Position numbers and translations under genes: made by a program. Below the pieces are notes generated by a model. That model saw nothing but the letters and a program-made list of their open reading frames with translations. It was not told the origin of the DNA and made no database searches. A stretch of 64,000 nt of DNA from Xylanibacillus composti (GTDB lineage: Bacteria > Bacillota > Bacilli > Paenibacillales > K13), in the NCBI RefSeq assembly GCF_018403685.1, contig NZ_BOVK01000007.1, positions 1-64,000 of the forward strand, in the 5' to 3' direction. Position 1 is the stretch's first letter. Each line of letters begins with the position of its first letter. Below, one piece after another: positions 16,871 through 25,552 of this stretch.

Positions 16871-18627
16871 TGAGTACCTATCATTATATCTGGAGGCTAA
16901 TTTGCTATCGTCCCTGGCTATATGCTGCGAATGGGATCGTATGGACACTCATACACTTAGCTCCTCTCTTCCCTGGGTTGATTATTAGAGATTTCTTTAA
17001 CCAGCTTGACGATGGCATGAGCTCATCCGCCATTCTTGTTTTTATCGCCTTCATTATTGGTATCGCCTCTGCGCGTATATTACTTGTTATCACCGGGGTT
17101 TTTACTGATGTACTGCACAGATTTTCCATAAGCTCATTAATCCGCAAGAACCTCCTAGACTATATATTGCATAGCCATCAAGGAAAATTGCATACGGGAG
17201 ATTCCATCGTCAGATTTCGGGATGATGCTGAACAAGCAGAGAATTCAATCAGCTGGACTTTGGATGTGATCGGCAAGTTTCTGTTCGCCACTGTATCATT
17301 CATTCTGCTCTTTATGATCGATGCAAGAATTACTTCACTGGTTTTTATCCCTCTCATTTTAATCATCATCATAACTAATTTCGCCAATCGAAAAATTGAA
17401 AAGTACAGAATGGAGAACCGGCGCGCTGCTTCATCTGTCGCCTCTATGATTAATGAGATCGCCAACTTATCCCAAATATTCAAGATGGCTGCCTCTGAAA
17501 GCCGGGTTCTTGATCGTTTCGATCAAAAAAACCAGGAACGCCGCAAGACAGACATCAAAGATAAAGTACTGACCCAACTTCTTGATTCTATTTATTCGAA
17601 CACGATCAATATCGGCACTGGCTTGATCCTGATTCTCTCGGCGGGATCAGTAAGAAATGGTTCCTTTACTGTTGGTGATATCGCATTATTTATGTATTAC
17701 CTGACCTTCGTTACAGATTTCACCCAGTTTTTCGGGAATTTCTTGGCTCACTATAAGCAAACAGGCGTATCTTTCAAGAGAATGGCAAATGTTTTTGCAA
17801 CTCCGGATTCTCATCAACTAGTTCATCATACGCCGTTGTACTTGAACGAAGAAACGCCCGACATCTCACGCCAACACAGTCACAGACAGCATCTTCCTCT
17901 TCGCATGCTGAAGGTGAATAACTTAACCTTTCGATATTCCGAAACGAATAAAGGAATAAGCGATGTCTCCTTACAAATCAGAAGAGGAACTTTCACAGTC
18001 ATTACGGGTAAAATCGGTTCTGGCAAAACGACATTATTGCGGGTGCTTCTTGGTCATCTTCCCAAGCAGCGCGGAACAATACTATGGAATGACCAAGAAG
18101 TTAATCAGCCAATATCTTTTTTCACTCCCCCAATCTCTGCTTATACCCCTCAAGTGGCCACGCTATTTAGCGGGACCTTGGAAGAAAATATACTGTTTGA
18201 TGATAGGGAAACCGCAAGGAACATCAATGAAGCCACTTCTCTTGCTGTATTAGAAAAAGATCTGGAGCTGTTCCCTGAGAAACTACGCACTATTGTCGGG
18301 CCCAATGGAACTACTTTATCCGGAGGACAAAAACAAAGAGCAAGCATAGCAAGAATGTTCGCACAACCAGCGGAGCTTTATGTGATGGATGATATATCCA
18401 GCGCACTTGATATGGTCACCGAAAGAACACTATGGAGAAGAATCGCCCAACACAAGGGAGAGAACACTTATTTAGTTGCATCGCATAGAAAAGAATGCCT
18501 GAAACATGCAGATTGGATCATTGTGCTTAAGGATGGAAAAGTGGCATCTCAGGGAACTTTGGATAACTTGCTGGAGAATTGTATGGAAATGAAGAAGCTT
18601 TGGACTCATGAGGAAAAGAATTTCTAA
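16867..18627 (+). CDS. ABC exporter half-transporter B of a heterodimer
   Basis: A 586-residue TMD-NBD subunit with Walker A GKIGSGKTTLL, canonical signature LSGGQKQRASIARMF and Walker B LYVMDDISSALD, in which the usual catalytic Glu is Asp. Together with subunit A (altered signature, intact Glu) this gives one degenerate and one competent ATP site, as is known for heterodimeric exporters such as BmrCD. A linker of about 50 residues rich in His and Arg (RQHSHRQHLPLR) precedes the NBD. It overlaps the preceding gene by 4 bases. Confidence 0.85.
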   Translation: MMSTYHYIWRLICYRPWLYAANGIVWTLIHLAPLFPGLIIRDFFNQLDDGMSSSAILVFIAFIIGIASARILLVITGVFTDVLHRFSISSLIRKNLLDYILHSHQGKLHTGDSIVRFRDDAEQAENSISWTLDVIGKFLFATVSFILLFMIDARITSLVFIPLILIIIITNFANRKIEKYRMENRRAASSVASMINEIANLSQIFKMAASESRVLDRFDQKNQERRKTDIKDKVLTQLLDSIYSNTINIGTGLILILSAGSVRNGSFTVGDIALFMYYLTFVTDFTQFFGNFLAHYKQTGVSFKRMANVFATPDSHQLVHHTPLYLNEETPDISRQHSHRQHLPLRMLKVNNLTFRYSETNKGISDVSLQIRRGTFTVITGKIGSGKTTLLRVLLGHLPKQRGTILWNDQEVNQPISFFTPPISAYTPQVATLFSGTLEENILFDDRETARNINEATSLAVLEKDLELFPEKLRTIVGPNGTTLSGGQKQRASIARMFAQPAELYVMDDISSALDMVTERTLWRRIAQHKGENTYLVASHRKECLKHADWIIVLKDGKVASQGTLDNLLENCMEMKKLWTHEEKNF

Positions 18628-18649
18628 ATTATCAATCAGGGAGGATACT

Positions 18650-19420
18650 ATGAATCGATCAGCAGATCAGCAAATCGGAGGAAACAACTACGATGTATAC
18701 GATCATTATGCTTGGTTTTGGAATAAGTACTGGGGAAGAACGTCAGCTAGGAAAGTTCTGCCTATTGTGAAAAATAGGCTTTTGAAAGATTTGCCCCGCG
18801 GCAGTCTTGTCATGGATGTATGTTGCGGAACAGGACAACTGTTGAAATTAATTGAACGGGAAGGATTCGCCTCCATTGGCATTGACGGATCGCATGAAAT
18901 GATCCGCTATGCACAAATGAACTGTCCCCAAGGACAATTCCATGTTCAAGATATCCGTTTACCGATGAATACAAGCCAGAAGATCGATGCGGCATGCTCA
19001 TTTTTCGACAGTCTTAACCATATCGTCGATTTTGCAGATCTAAAAGCTGTTTTCAAGAACATTTCCGATCGCATGGTGCAACACGGCAAATTCCTCTTTG
19101 ATCTAAACATGGAGGCCGGATATTTAGAGCGTTGGAACGATAAAGTTTTCCATATTATTCAACCTGACCATGTATGTATCGACCGGATGGCATACGATCC
19201 AAACTCAAGAATCGGAACGAATAACGTCACACTCTTTGCATTCAGAAATCATTGGGAGCGCATGGATATCACCATCGTAGAAAAGTGCTACACGCAACCT
19301 GAGATAATTGAAGCGCTCGAATCAGCAAACTTCCATGACATTCATTTCTACGAGGCAGAAAAAGAATTTGGTTTCAAAGACGAAAAAGGCCGTTATTATA
19401 TCATCTGCACAAAACAATAA
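18650..19420 (+). CDS. Class I SAM-dependent methyltransferase
   Basis: A 256-residue methyltransferase. I chose ATG 18650 (RBS AGGGAGGAT) rather than the longer frame that overlaps the exporter. The SAM site is VMDVCCGTGQLLKLI (about 55-69) with the acidic residue in SIGIDGSHEMI and motif FHVQDIRLP. It is the third gene of the rightward operon and is probably a tailoring enzyme of the island product. The acceptor is unknown. Confidence 0.85.
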   Translation: MNRSADQQIGGNNYDVYDHYAWFWNKYWGRTSARKVLPIVKNRLLKDLPRGSLVMDVCCGTGQLLKLIEREGFASIGIDGSHEMIRYAQMNCPQGQFHVQDIRLPMNTSQKIDAACSFFDSLNHIVDFADLKAVFKNISDRMVQHGKFLFDLNMEAGYLERWNDKVFHIIQPDHVCIDRMAYDPNSRIGTNNVTLFAFRNHWERMDITIVEKCYTQPEIIEALESANFHDIHFYEAEKEFGFKDEKGRYYIICTKQ

Positions 19421-19456
19421 CCCGCCATTCCATTCAAATTAACAGGAGGTTTTCAG

Positions 19457-20467
19457 ATGGAAATGCAATTAGACGTTTTCACTCCTCCGATCGCATCCTA
19501 TATTCATCATGCCAATATGCTATCCATAATCGATCTGGAGTGCGGGAATTCGAGTACATTTGAACCTTGGTTCTCACATAACTTCATACAACTGCAGTGT
19601 CCCCTGGATTTAAGTACAAACAGAGAATCACAGCTGGATTTTTGCCACGAAACATTCACGTCAATCTATGAAGACTTTTTGGATATTCAAAGATTCCACC
19701 GAACGTTTATAGAACGTTATGAAGGTGGACTCTTGACTTTTTTGAAGGATCAGCTGAATGAAGGCTATTATGTGGAACTGGTTGCAAACGAGTATGAGAT
19801 GGAGCCGTCTATTTACTATCAAAAAACGCATATGGATACAAATATGCTCATCTTTGGATATAACCTGGAGAAAGCATATTTTCTTGCACGCTTTTATACA
19901 ACAGACACCTATAATACCTGTGAGGTTAGCTTCGAGCAAATGCTACAAGCTTTCTACGGTGTGCAGCATCACTATTACTGGTCCAAATATGCTAGATTGT
20001 TAAAGTATGACGTTAACTATAGCATCCCCGAATTTAACATGGAGAGATTCACTATCTGCTTGTCCAACTACCTTGCATCGACCAATCCTTTGCATCATGA
20101 TGCTGCCATGGTTTATGGCATCCGTACATATGGAAAAGTAATGGAATACTATTCTGCTCTATCCCGCAACCAAACTGCTATTGATTATAGACCGGTCAGC
20201 GTACTGTATGAACATAAAAAATGCTTGGTAAGAAAGGCTCGTTTTTTGCATGCAACAATGAACGTAGAGATCGAACCACACATTCTGGATTCATTGCAAG
20301 AATTAGAGAAAGCCATGGTCGCAATAAGAAATCTTACGATCAAATACAGCATTTCAAAGGATACGCGCCTGCTTCAAAAAATTATCGATTCGTTGGCGGA
20401 ATGCAGAGACAAAGAAGCAGCAACGCTTGAGAAGCTCTCCAATAGATTGTCTCTTCCCCTCACTTAA
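19457..20467 (+). CDS. Unrecognised 336-residue protein, possibly BtrH-like
   Basis: No signal peptide or membrane segment is seen. RBS AGGAGGT precedes ATG 19457. The middle part (ELVANEYEMEPSIYY, HMDTNMLIFGYNLEKAYFL) resembles BtrH-type and cysteine-peptidase-like proteins found in non-modular peptide and aminoglycoside pathways, in which an acyl group is moved from a carrier protein to an acceptor. A catalytic cysteine motif is not clear at the N terminus. With a carrier protein and an ATP-grasp ligase in the same island an acyl transferase role is attractive but unproven. Its end overlaps desR by 8 bases on the opposite strand, marking the right edge of the AT-rich island. Confidence 0.6.
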   Translation: MEMQLDVFTPPIASYIHHANMLSIIDLECGNSSTFEPWFSHNFIQLQCPLDLSTNRESQLDFCHETFTSIYEDFLDIQRFHRTFIERYEGGLLTFLKDQLNEGYYVELVANEYEMEPSIYYQKTHMDTNMLIFGYNLEKAYFLARFYTTDTYNTCEVSFEQMLQAFYGVQHHYYWSKYARLLKYDVNYSIPEFNMERFTICLSNYLASTNPLHHDAAMVYGIRTYGKVMEYYSALSRNQTAIDYRPVSVLYEHKKCLVRKARFLHATMNVEIEPHILDSLQELEKAMVAIRNLTIKYSISKDTRLLQKIIDSLAECRDKEAATLEKLSNRLSLPLT

Positions 20468-21059
20468 ACCAGCCCTTCTCCTTGAACCGCTTGATCGCCT
20501 CGATGCGGTTGGTGACATCGAGCTTGTCGAGAATGACGCTGATATAGTTGCGGACGGTGCCGGTAGTCAAGAAGAGCTGATTGGCGATTTCCTTCGTGTT
20601 CTTGCCGTCGGCCATGAGCACGAGCACTTCGCTCTCGCGTTCGGTCAGCGGGTTGACCTCGCTGTACGCTTCGTCGACAAGCTCCGAAGCATAGATGCGC
20701 CGGCCCGCCACCACACTGCGAATGGAGCTGGCTAGCTCCTCGCTCGGGCTGTCCTTCAGCAGGTAACCGTCGACACCGGCCTTGACGGCGCGCTCGAAGT
20801 AGCCGGGACGGGCGAAGGTGGTCAGAATGACGAGCTTGCTGCTGCATCCCTTCAGCGCCTCGGCCGCTTCCAGGCCGCTCATGCGCGGCATCTCGATGTC
20901 CATAATGCAGACGTCCGGTTCGAGCTCGCGCACGAGCCTGACGGCGTCCTCGCCATTTCCGGCTCGGCCGACTACGGCCATGTCGTCTTCCAGGTCGATG
21001 AGCGCGGCCAGCGCCCCGAGCAGCATCTTCTGGTCTTCCGCTATGACGATGCGAATCAT
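20460..21059 (-). CDS. desR: Response regulator DesR (NarL/LuxR type)
   Basis: A 199-residue response regulator. The receiver domain has phosphoacceptor Asp in VCIMDIEMPRMSG and the conserved Lys in YLLKDSPSEEL. The C-terminal LuxR helix-turn-helix is LTERESEVLVLMADGKNTKEIANQLFLTTGTVRNYIS. It overlaps desK by 4 bases. In Bacillus subtilis, DesR-P activates the desaturase gene des when the membrane becomes rigid at low temperature. The gene order des-desK-desR here supports the same role. Confidence 0.9.
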   Translation of the reverse strand: MIRIVIAEDQKMLLGALAALIDLEDDMAVVGRAGNGEDAVRLVRELEPDVCIMDIEMPRMSGLEAAEALKGCSSKLVILTTFARPGYFERAVKAGVDGYLLKDSPSEELASSIRSVVAGRRIYASELVDEAYSEVNPLTERESEVLVLMADGKNTKEIANQLFLTTGTVRNYISVILDKLDVTNRIEAIKRFKEKGWFK

Positions 21060-22204
21060 TCTCCTTCTCCCTCCTTCGGTTTGACCGATACGTATGGCAC
21101 TTTCATCTTGATCAGCGTTCCGTGGCCTTGACCCTGACCGGACACGATCTCCAGGCTGCCGTTCACGAATTCAAGCCGTTCGCGCATGCCGCGCAAGCCG
21201 TTCCCGCGGAAGTGATTGACGCCGGGCGGGATGCCCACCCCGTCGTCCTGCACCTGCACGACAAGCTCCGTGCGGGAAGGAATCAGCTCGATGCGGCAGT
21301 GCTTGGCCTCGCTGTGCTTCACGACGTTGGTAACAGCTTCCTTCAGGCACATGCTGATGACGTTCTCCGCGATGAGCGAGGTGTTGGTCAGCTTCGGATC
21401 GCCTTCGAGCGCGAAGGCGATGTCGGCAGCCTTCAGAATCTGCTCAATCCGGTACAGCTCATCCTCCAGCTTGCTGCCGCGCATCTGCGTCACCATCTCC
21501 CGCACTTCCTGCAGCGCGACGCGCGCGGTTTGCCGCACGTCCTTGAGCTCGGCCTTCGCCTGGCGCGGGTTGCGGCTGATCAGCTTGGACGCCAGATCGA
21601 TCTTCAGTCCGATCAGGGACAGCTTCTGGCCGAGCGTGTCGTGCAGGTCGCGGGCGATCCGCTGACGCTCCTCGAGCTTGACGAGCTCGGAGATCCGCTT
21701 GTTGGCATCGTCCAGCTGGCCCTGCAGGCGGTCTTCCTTGTTCTTGTTGTACGTGCTGACAGGCAGGAGCACAACGGCGATCAGGCTGAGGAAGACGAAC
21801 GGCAGCTGGGTGATCATCATCTGGTTTTGCGTGACGAACCCGTAGTTGATTGTGACGAGCGTGCTGATCAGATGGATCGTATACAGCGTGATAAAGGCGA
21901 CGCGGTTCTTCAAATGCCCGATGAAAAAGGCCAAGAACAGCGAGAAATACACATAGCCGTATATCAGGCTCATCGCGACCGAGATCGCCACCTGCACACT
22001 GGTCCAAAAGTAAACAAGCCATCCCTTGGAAACAAAGGACAGCACATAGCAGATAAAAAACACGGTAATCAGCGTAATGCCGATGGCGATTGTATACGGC
22101 GAAGTGGAGCGAAAGATGAAATAGAAAGGAAGGATGTAAAAAACGACCCACACATACGGACTGAGCCCCGTATTGCGGCGGGACAATTCACCTAAGTTCA
22201 ACAA
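21056..22204 (-). CDS. desK: Membrane-fluidity sensor kinase DesK
   Basis: A 382-residue sensor kinase with about four to five N-terminal membrane segments (to about residue 150), a coiled linker, and the HisKA_3 phosphorylation site EERQRIARDLHDTLGQKLSL. The ATPase part has EAVTNVVKHSEAKHC, DDGVGIPPG and GNGLRGMRERL. DesK switches between kinase and phosphatase according to membrane thickness and order. It lies directly downstream of the desaturase and overlaps desR. Confidence 0.9.
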   Translation of the reverse strand: MLNLGELSRRNTGLSPYVWVVFYILPFYFIFRSTSPYTIAIGITLITVFFICYVLSFVSKGWLVYFWTSVQVAISVAMSLIYGYVYFSLFLAFFIGHLKNRVAFITLYTIHLISTLVTINYGFVTQNQMMITQLPFVFLSLIAVVLLPVSTYNKNKEDRLQGQLDDANKRISELVKLEERQRIARDLHDTLGQKLSLIGLKIDLASKLISRNPRQAKAELKDVRQTARVALQEVREMVTQMRGSKLEDELYRIEQILKAADIAFALEGDPKLTNTSLIAENVISMCLKEAVTNVVKHSEAKHCRIELIPSRTELVVQVQDDGVGIPPGVNHFRGNGLRGMRERLEFVNGSLEIVSGQGQGHGTLIKMKVPYVSVKPKEGEGE

Positions 22205-22261
22205 TCCCGATCCCCTTCCCTTCTCTTGCTGTCTCTATTGTATCACAAAAGCAGGACGCCG

Positions 22262-23383
22262 CTAGTCCCCTTGCAGGCCGGGACGGATAGCCGCAAGTCT
22301 GGACTTCCCGGCAGCTGCCGGGGCTTTTTCTTCCGCTTGAGCTGCCAGGGCAATCGCCTCCGAACGCGCCTGCGCCTCTCGCTTCTTAACCAGATAGGCT
22401 CTCGCTTCGCGGAAGCTCATGAATGTCCGTGTCTCTTCATTCCACAGCCGGTAACGGAGCGCCTTCAGGCTGGTCGAAAGCGTAATCGTCGTCGCCATCT
22501 GCAGCGGCGGAGCCGCTTCGTGCGCCTTCTCCAGGTTGTAGTTCGGCACGCGCGGACTCAGATGATGCACATGATGGAAGCCGATATTGCCGCTGATCCA
22601 TTGCAGCAGACGAGGCAGCTTGTAATAGGAGCTCCCTTCTACTGCGGCCTGCACATAGCTCCACTCCTCTTCATTCTCGAAGTAGGAGTCCTCGAACTGA
22701 TGCTGCACGTAGAACAGCCAGATGCCCATAACGCTTGCCAGATAAAAGATCGGCGCCTGAATGAGCAGGAACGCCTGCCAGCCGACGAGCCAGATCAGCA
22801 AACTGTACAGACCGGCGATCAACATGTTCGTCAGGTACAAATTCCACCGTTCCTTGCGGCGCGCGCCCTTGTCGTTAAAGCGATGCTGAATCAGGAAGAG
22901 CGCAATCGGGCCGAGTCCGAACAGCACGAGCGGGTGGCGATAAATCGTGTATCTGATTTTCGTCCAGAGCGAAGCGTCCGCATATTCCTGCACGGTCATG
23001 ATCCAGACATCGCCAATGCCGCGCTTGTCGAGATTGCCGCTTGTAGCGTGGTGGATCGAATGACTCCGCTTCCACTGTTCGTAAGGCACCAATGTCAGGA
23101 CGCCTGTAATCGTTCCAAGTATATCGTTAGCCAGCTTGTTCTTGAAAAAAGATTGATGGCAGCAGTCGTGAAACAAAATAAAGGTCCGCACCATAAAGCC
23201 GGCAGCGGCGATGACGATAGGCAAGGTCAGCCAATAGGAGACAGACAGGCTAAAGTACGCTGCCGCCCAGAGCACAAGCAATGGCGGAATCGTGTTGGCG
23301 ATCTGCTTGATGCTCGCCTTCGGGTCAATTTGCTCGAATGGGGCGACCGCTCGCTTCAGCTCCATCGTTTTGGATTGGGCCAT
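22262..23383 (-). CDS. des: Membrane fatty-acid desaturase (delta5-type)
   Basis: A 373-residue acyl-lipid desaturase. I chose ATG 23383 because AGGAGGAAC lies 8 bases before it; the frame continues upstream without an RBS. The three histidine boxes are HDCCH, HSIHH and HHVHH, and four to five hydrophobic helices lie between them. It inserts a double bond into existing membrane lipids on cold shock. The alanine-rich C terminus extends a little past the usual family end. Confidence 0.92.
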   Translation of the reverse strand: MAQSKTMELKRAVAPFEQIDPKASIKQIANTIPPLLVLWAAAYFSLSVSYWLTLPIVIAAAGFMVRTFILFHDCCHQSFFKNKLANDILGTITGVLTLVPYEQWKRSHSIHHATSGNLDKRGIGDVWIMTVQEYADASLWTKIRYTIYRHPLVLFGLGPIALFLIQHRFNDKGARRKERWNLYLTNMLIAGLYSLLIWLVGWQAFLLIQAPIFYLASVMGIWLFYVQHQFEDSYFENEEEWSYVQAAVEGSSYYKLPRLLQWISGNIGFHHVHHLSPRVPNYNLEKAHEAAPPLQMATTITLSTSLKALRYRLWNEETRTFMSFREARAYLVKKREAQARSEAIALAAQAEEKAPAAAGKSRLAAIRPGLQGD

Positions 23384-23452
23384 CGAGTTAGTTCCTCCTC
23401 CGTTGTCTTTTGCAGAAGGACGTAGTATGCCCCTGTGCAAGTATCTTCTCTT

Positions 23453-23481
23453 AGTATAGGAAATCCACGCGAGGCGTATAA
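23453..23481 (-). promoter_or_regulatory. Promoter of des
   Basis: Minus-strand -10 TATACT (23458-23453) with a poor -35 TTATAC (23481-23476) at 17 bases, as expected for an activator-dependent promoter. The start would be near 23446. Confidence 0.5.
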
Positions 23482-23502
23482 GTCATAAACGTCAGTGAGG
23501 CT

Positions 23503-23520
23503 ATATGATGTTTGTCATAT
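23503..23520. promoter_or_regulatory. Candidate DesR operator
   Basis: ATATGA-N6-TCATAT is a perfect 6-bp inverted repeat centred about 65 bases upstream of the presumed des start. A related TCAT-rich stretch (AGTCATAAACGTCAGT, 23481-23496) lies between it and the -35. In Bacillus subtilis DesR binds two adjacent sites at about -77 to -40, which fits this layout. Confidence 0.5.
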
Positions 23521-23653
23521 CGATCAGCGGATCGCACTCATTTTTTCCATACTTGTACATATTCTTTCATAGTAGGCTTGGATACGGAAGGAAGGAGAAG
23601 GCTTCTGGGCTAAAGCCGAAAAAACGGAGATGAAGATTGGGCAAGGAGGAGTT

Positions 23654-24382
23654 ATGGGTTCCATTTCATTCGAAATCGGTGCAGCCGCTATGGCGACGGC
23701 GATCGGGGCTTTGCCTGTCATGGCGCTGCGCCATCTTTCGCATCGCGGCAAGGATATATTGCTCGCTTACACGGCGGGGATCATGGTTGCCGCTTCCACC
23801 TACGGGCTGATCCCTTCCGCCATGAAGCTGTCCAATTTTTATGTACTGACCATCGGCATTCTGCTCGGGACGCTGGTGCTCACCTTATTGGAGCTGCTGC
23901 TCCCCCATGCCGATTTCGATCATGCCCGCCCGGTGCTGGATGAGTCGCGGGCTGTGCTGTTTCTGGTTGCCATGGGCATTCACAACTTGCCTGAGGGGTT
24001 GTCCGTAGGGGTAAGCTATGCGAGCGGCGACGCGGAGCTGGGCACATTGGTCTCCTTCGCAATCGGCGTGCAAAACGTTCCGGAGGGATTCCTGATTGCG
24101 CTGTTTCTGATCACGCAGCAAATTTCCCGGGTGAAGGCCTTCCTGCTCACCGCGCTGACCGGCGTCCTGGAATGGGCCGCCGCCCTGGCCGGCCTTCACT
24201 TCTCCGAGAGCTTCCATGGCATCGTGCCGTATGGTCTCGCATTCGCGGCAGGGGCAATGCTGTTCGTCGTCTATAAGGAGCTGATCCCGGAAAGCCACGG
24301 CGACGGGCATGAACGATCAGCGACGTTCGCCTTCATCCTTGGCCTGCTGTTCATGATCGGGCTCACCCATTGGCTGCGATGA
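23654..24382 (+). CDS. ZIP-family divalent metal transporter
   Basis: A 242-residue membrane transporter with about eight helices. ATG 23654 follows AAGGAGGAGTT; the longer frame has no RBS. The metal-site helices are IHNLPEGLSVGVSY and VQNVPEGFLIALF, and a final motif KELIPESHGDGH occurs near the end; the second His of the usual HNxPEG pair is Gln. ZIP proteins import zinc, iron or manganese into the cytoplasm. It converges with nikR and the two coding regions overlap by 66 bases. Confidence 0.9.
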   Translation: MGSISFEIGAAAMATAIGALPVMALRHLSHRGKDILLAYTAGIMVAASTYGLIPSAMKLSNFYVLTIGILLGTLVLTLLELLLPHADFDHARPVLDESRAVLFLVAMGIHNLPEGLSVGVSYASGDAELGTLVSFAIGVQNVPEGFLIALFLITQQISRVKAFLLTALTGVLEWAAALAGLHFSESFHGIVPYGLAFAAGAMLFVVYKELIPESHGDGHERSATFAFILGLLFMIGLTHWLR

Positions 24383-24826
24383 ATGCGAATGGGCATGTTC
24401 AGGGTGCGCCTCGCCGTCTGCATAGGTGACGGAGAGCTCGGCATAGGTAACGCCCTTCAGCACCTGCATGCGCTGATGAAGCTCGCGCAGCTTGCCGAGC
24501 TGCCCGCGCACAACGATCACTTCCAGACACTGATCGTGGTTCAGGTGGACGTGCATATTCGAGTTGATGTGATGATGATAATTGTGCTGCAGCTCCATGA
24601 GGGTAAGCGGCAAATCGAGCACATGGTGGTCATACACCAGTACGATGGTGCCGGCTACATGCTGGTCGGACTTCAGACGCCCAGTCTCCAGCATGGCCCG
24701 GCGCACGAGATCGCGAATCGCTTCCGATCGGTTCGTGTACCCCTGTTCCAGCAAGTAGCGGTCGAATTGCTTCATCAATTCCTCCGGCATAGAAACGCCG
24801 AAGCGGATTAATGCGTCCTTCTCCAA
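24317..24826 (-). CDS. nikR: Nickel-responsive regulator NikR
   Basis: A 169-residue repressor. TTG 24826 is preceded by GGAGGAGGGATAATC and gives MEKDALIRFGVSMPEELMKQ. The ribbon-helix-helix part includes GYTNRSEAIRDLVRRAML. The nickel site is visible as YHHHI and HVHLNHDQCLEV (His, His, His, Cys). Beyond the normal end a tail of about 30 residues, HPEHAHSHSSQPMG and onward, is rich in His and charged residues; most of it is encoded opposite the 3' end of the ZIP gene. It lies 111 bases after the nik transporter genes and probably represses them. Confidence 0.92.
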   Translation of the reverse strand: MEKDALIRFGVSMPEELMKQFDRYLLEQGYTNRSEAIRDLVRRAMLETGRLKSDQHVAGTIVLVYDHHVLDLPLTLMELQHNYHHHINSNMHVHLNHDQCLEVIVVRGQLGKLRELHQRMQVLKGVTYAELSVTYADGEAHPEHAHSHSSQPMGEPDHEQQAKDEGERR

Positions 24827-24937
24827 GATTATCCCTCCTCCTGTTCGCGGCCGTTCGCATGGCTTGTCTGCCATGCCGTGGGCTGCTGTATTCGGCCTGT
24901 TGTCGCCGGCTGACCGGATTCGGGGCGAAGCGGACAG

Positions 24938-25552
24938 TCAGCGGCCCTGAATCTCATCCATGTCCAGCGTGCGGCTGCAAAGCCGCTTGAGCAAGTGAGC
25001 GTCATGGCTAATAACGAGCACGCCCATACGCCGCGCTTCTGCCATCTGCATAACCGCCGCCCAGATTTGCGCCTGGGTCAGCGCATCCAGCATCGTCGTC
25101 ATCTCGTCGGCGATCAAAAACCGCGTGCCGGGTCCAAGCGCGCGGGCTACGCATATACGCTGCAGCTCGCCGCCGGACAGCTCGTTCGGCCAACGGTCCA
25201 GCCACTGCCCGGCAATGCCGAGCATCCGGCACAGCTCCGCATCCGGCTCCCAGCCTTCGCGCAGGATGCGCCGCATGCGCCAGCGCGGATTGACGGCCTT
25301 CTCCGGATGCTGCAGCACAAGCTGGACCGGATGGCAGCCGGACGCTGGCAGCGGCTTGCCGTCCAGCACAATCTCGCCTTGCCCGGGCTTCGCATACCCG
25401 GCGAGCAACCGTGCCAGGGACGACTTGCCGACACCGCTCGGCCCGGTCAGTCCGACGATTTCGCCTGCTGCGATGCGCAGGTTCACCCGCTCCAGCAGCC
25501 AGTCGCCTTCCCTGTCATAACGAAAGCTGACGTCTCGTGTTTCAAGAAGCAT
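24938..25552 (-). CDS. nikE: Nickel ABC importer ATPase, NikE-like
   Basis: A 204-residue ATPase with Walker A GPSGVGKSSLARLL, signature LSGGELQRICVARAL, Walker B FLIADEMTTMLD and switch ISHD. It is shorter than Escherichia coli NikE (about 268) and lacks the C-terminal oligopeptide domain. It overlaps nikD by 11 bases. It pairs with NikD to energise nickel import. Confidence 0.85.
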   Translation of the reverse strand: MLLETRDVSFRYDREGDWLLERVNLRIAAGEIVGLTGPSGVGKSSLARLLAGYAKPGQGEIVLDGKPLPASGCHPVQLVLQHPEKAVNPRWRMRRILREGWEPDAELCRMLGIAGQWLDRWPNELSGGELQRICVARALGPGTRFLIADEMTTMLDALTQAQIWAAVMQMAEARRMGVLVISHDAHLLKRLCSRTLDMDEIQGR

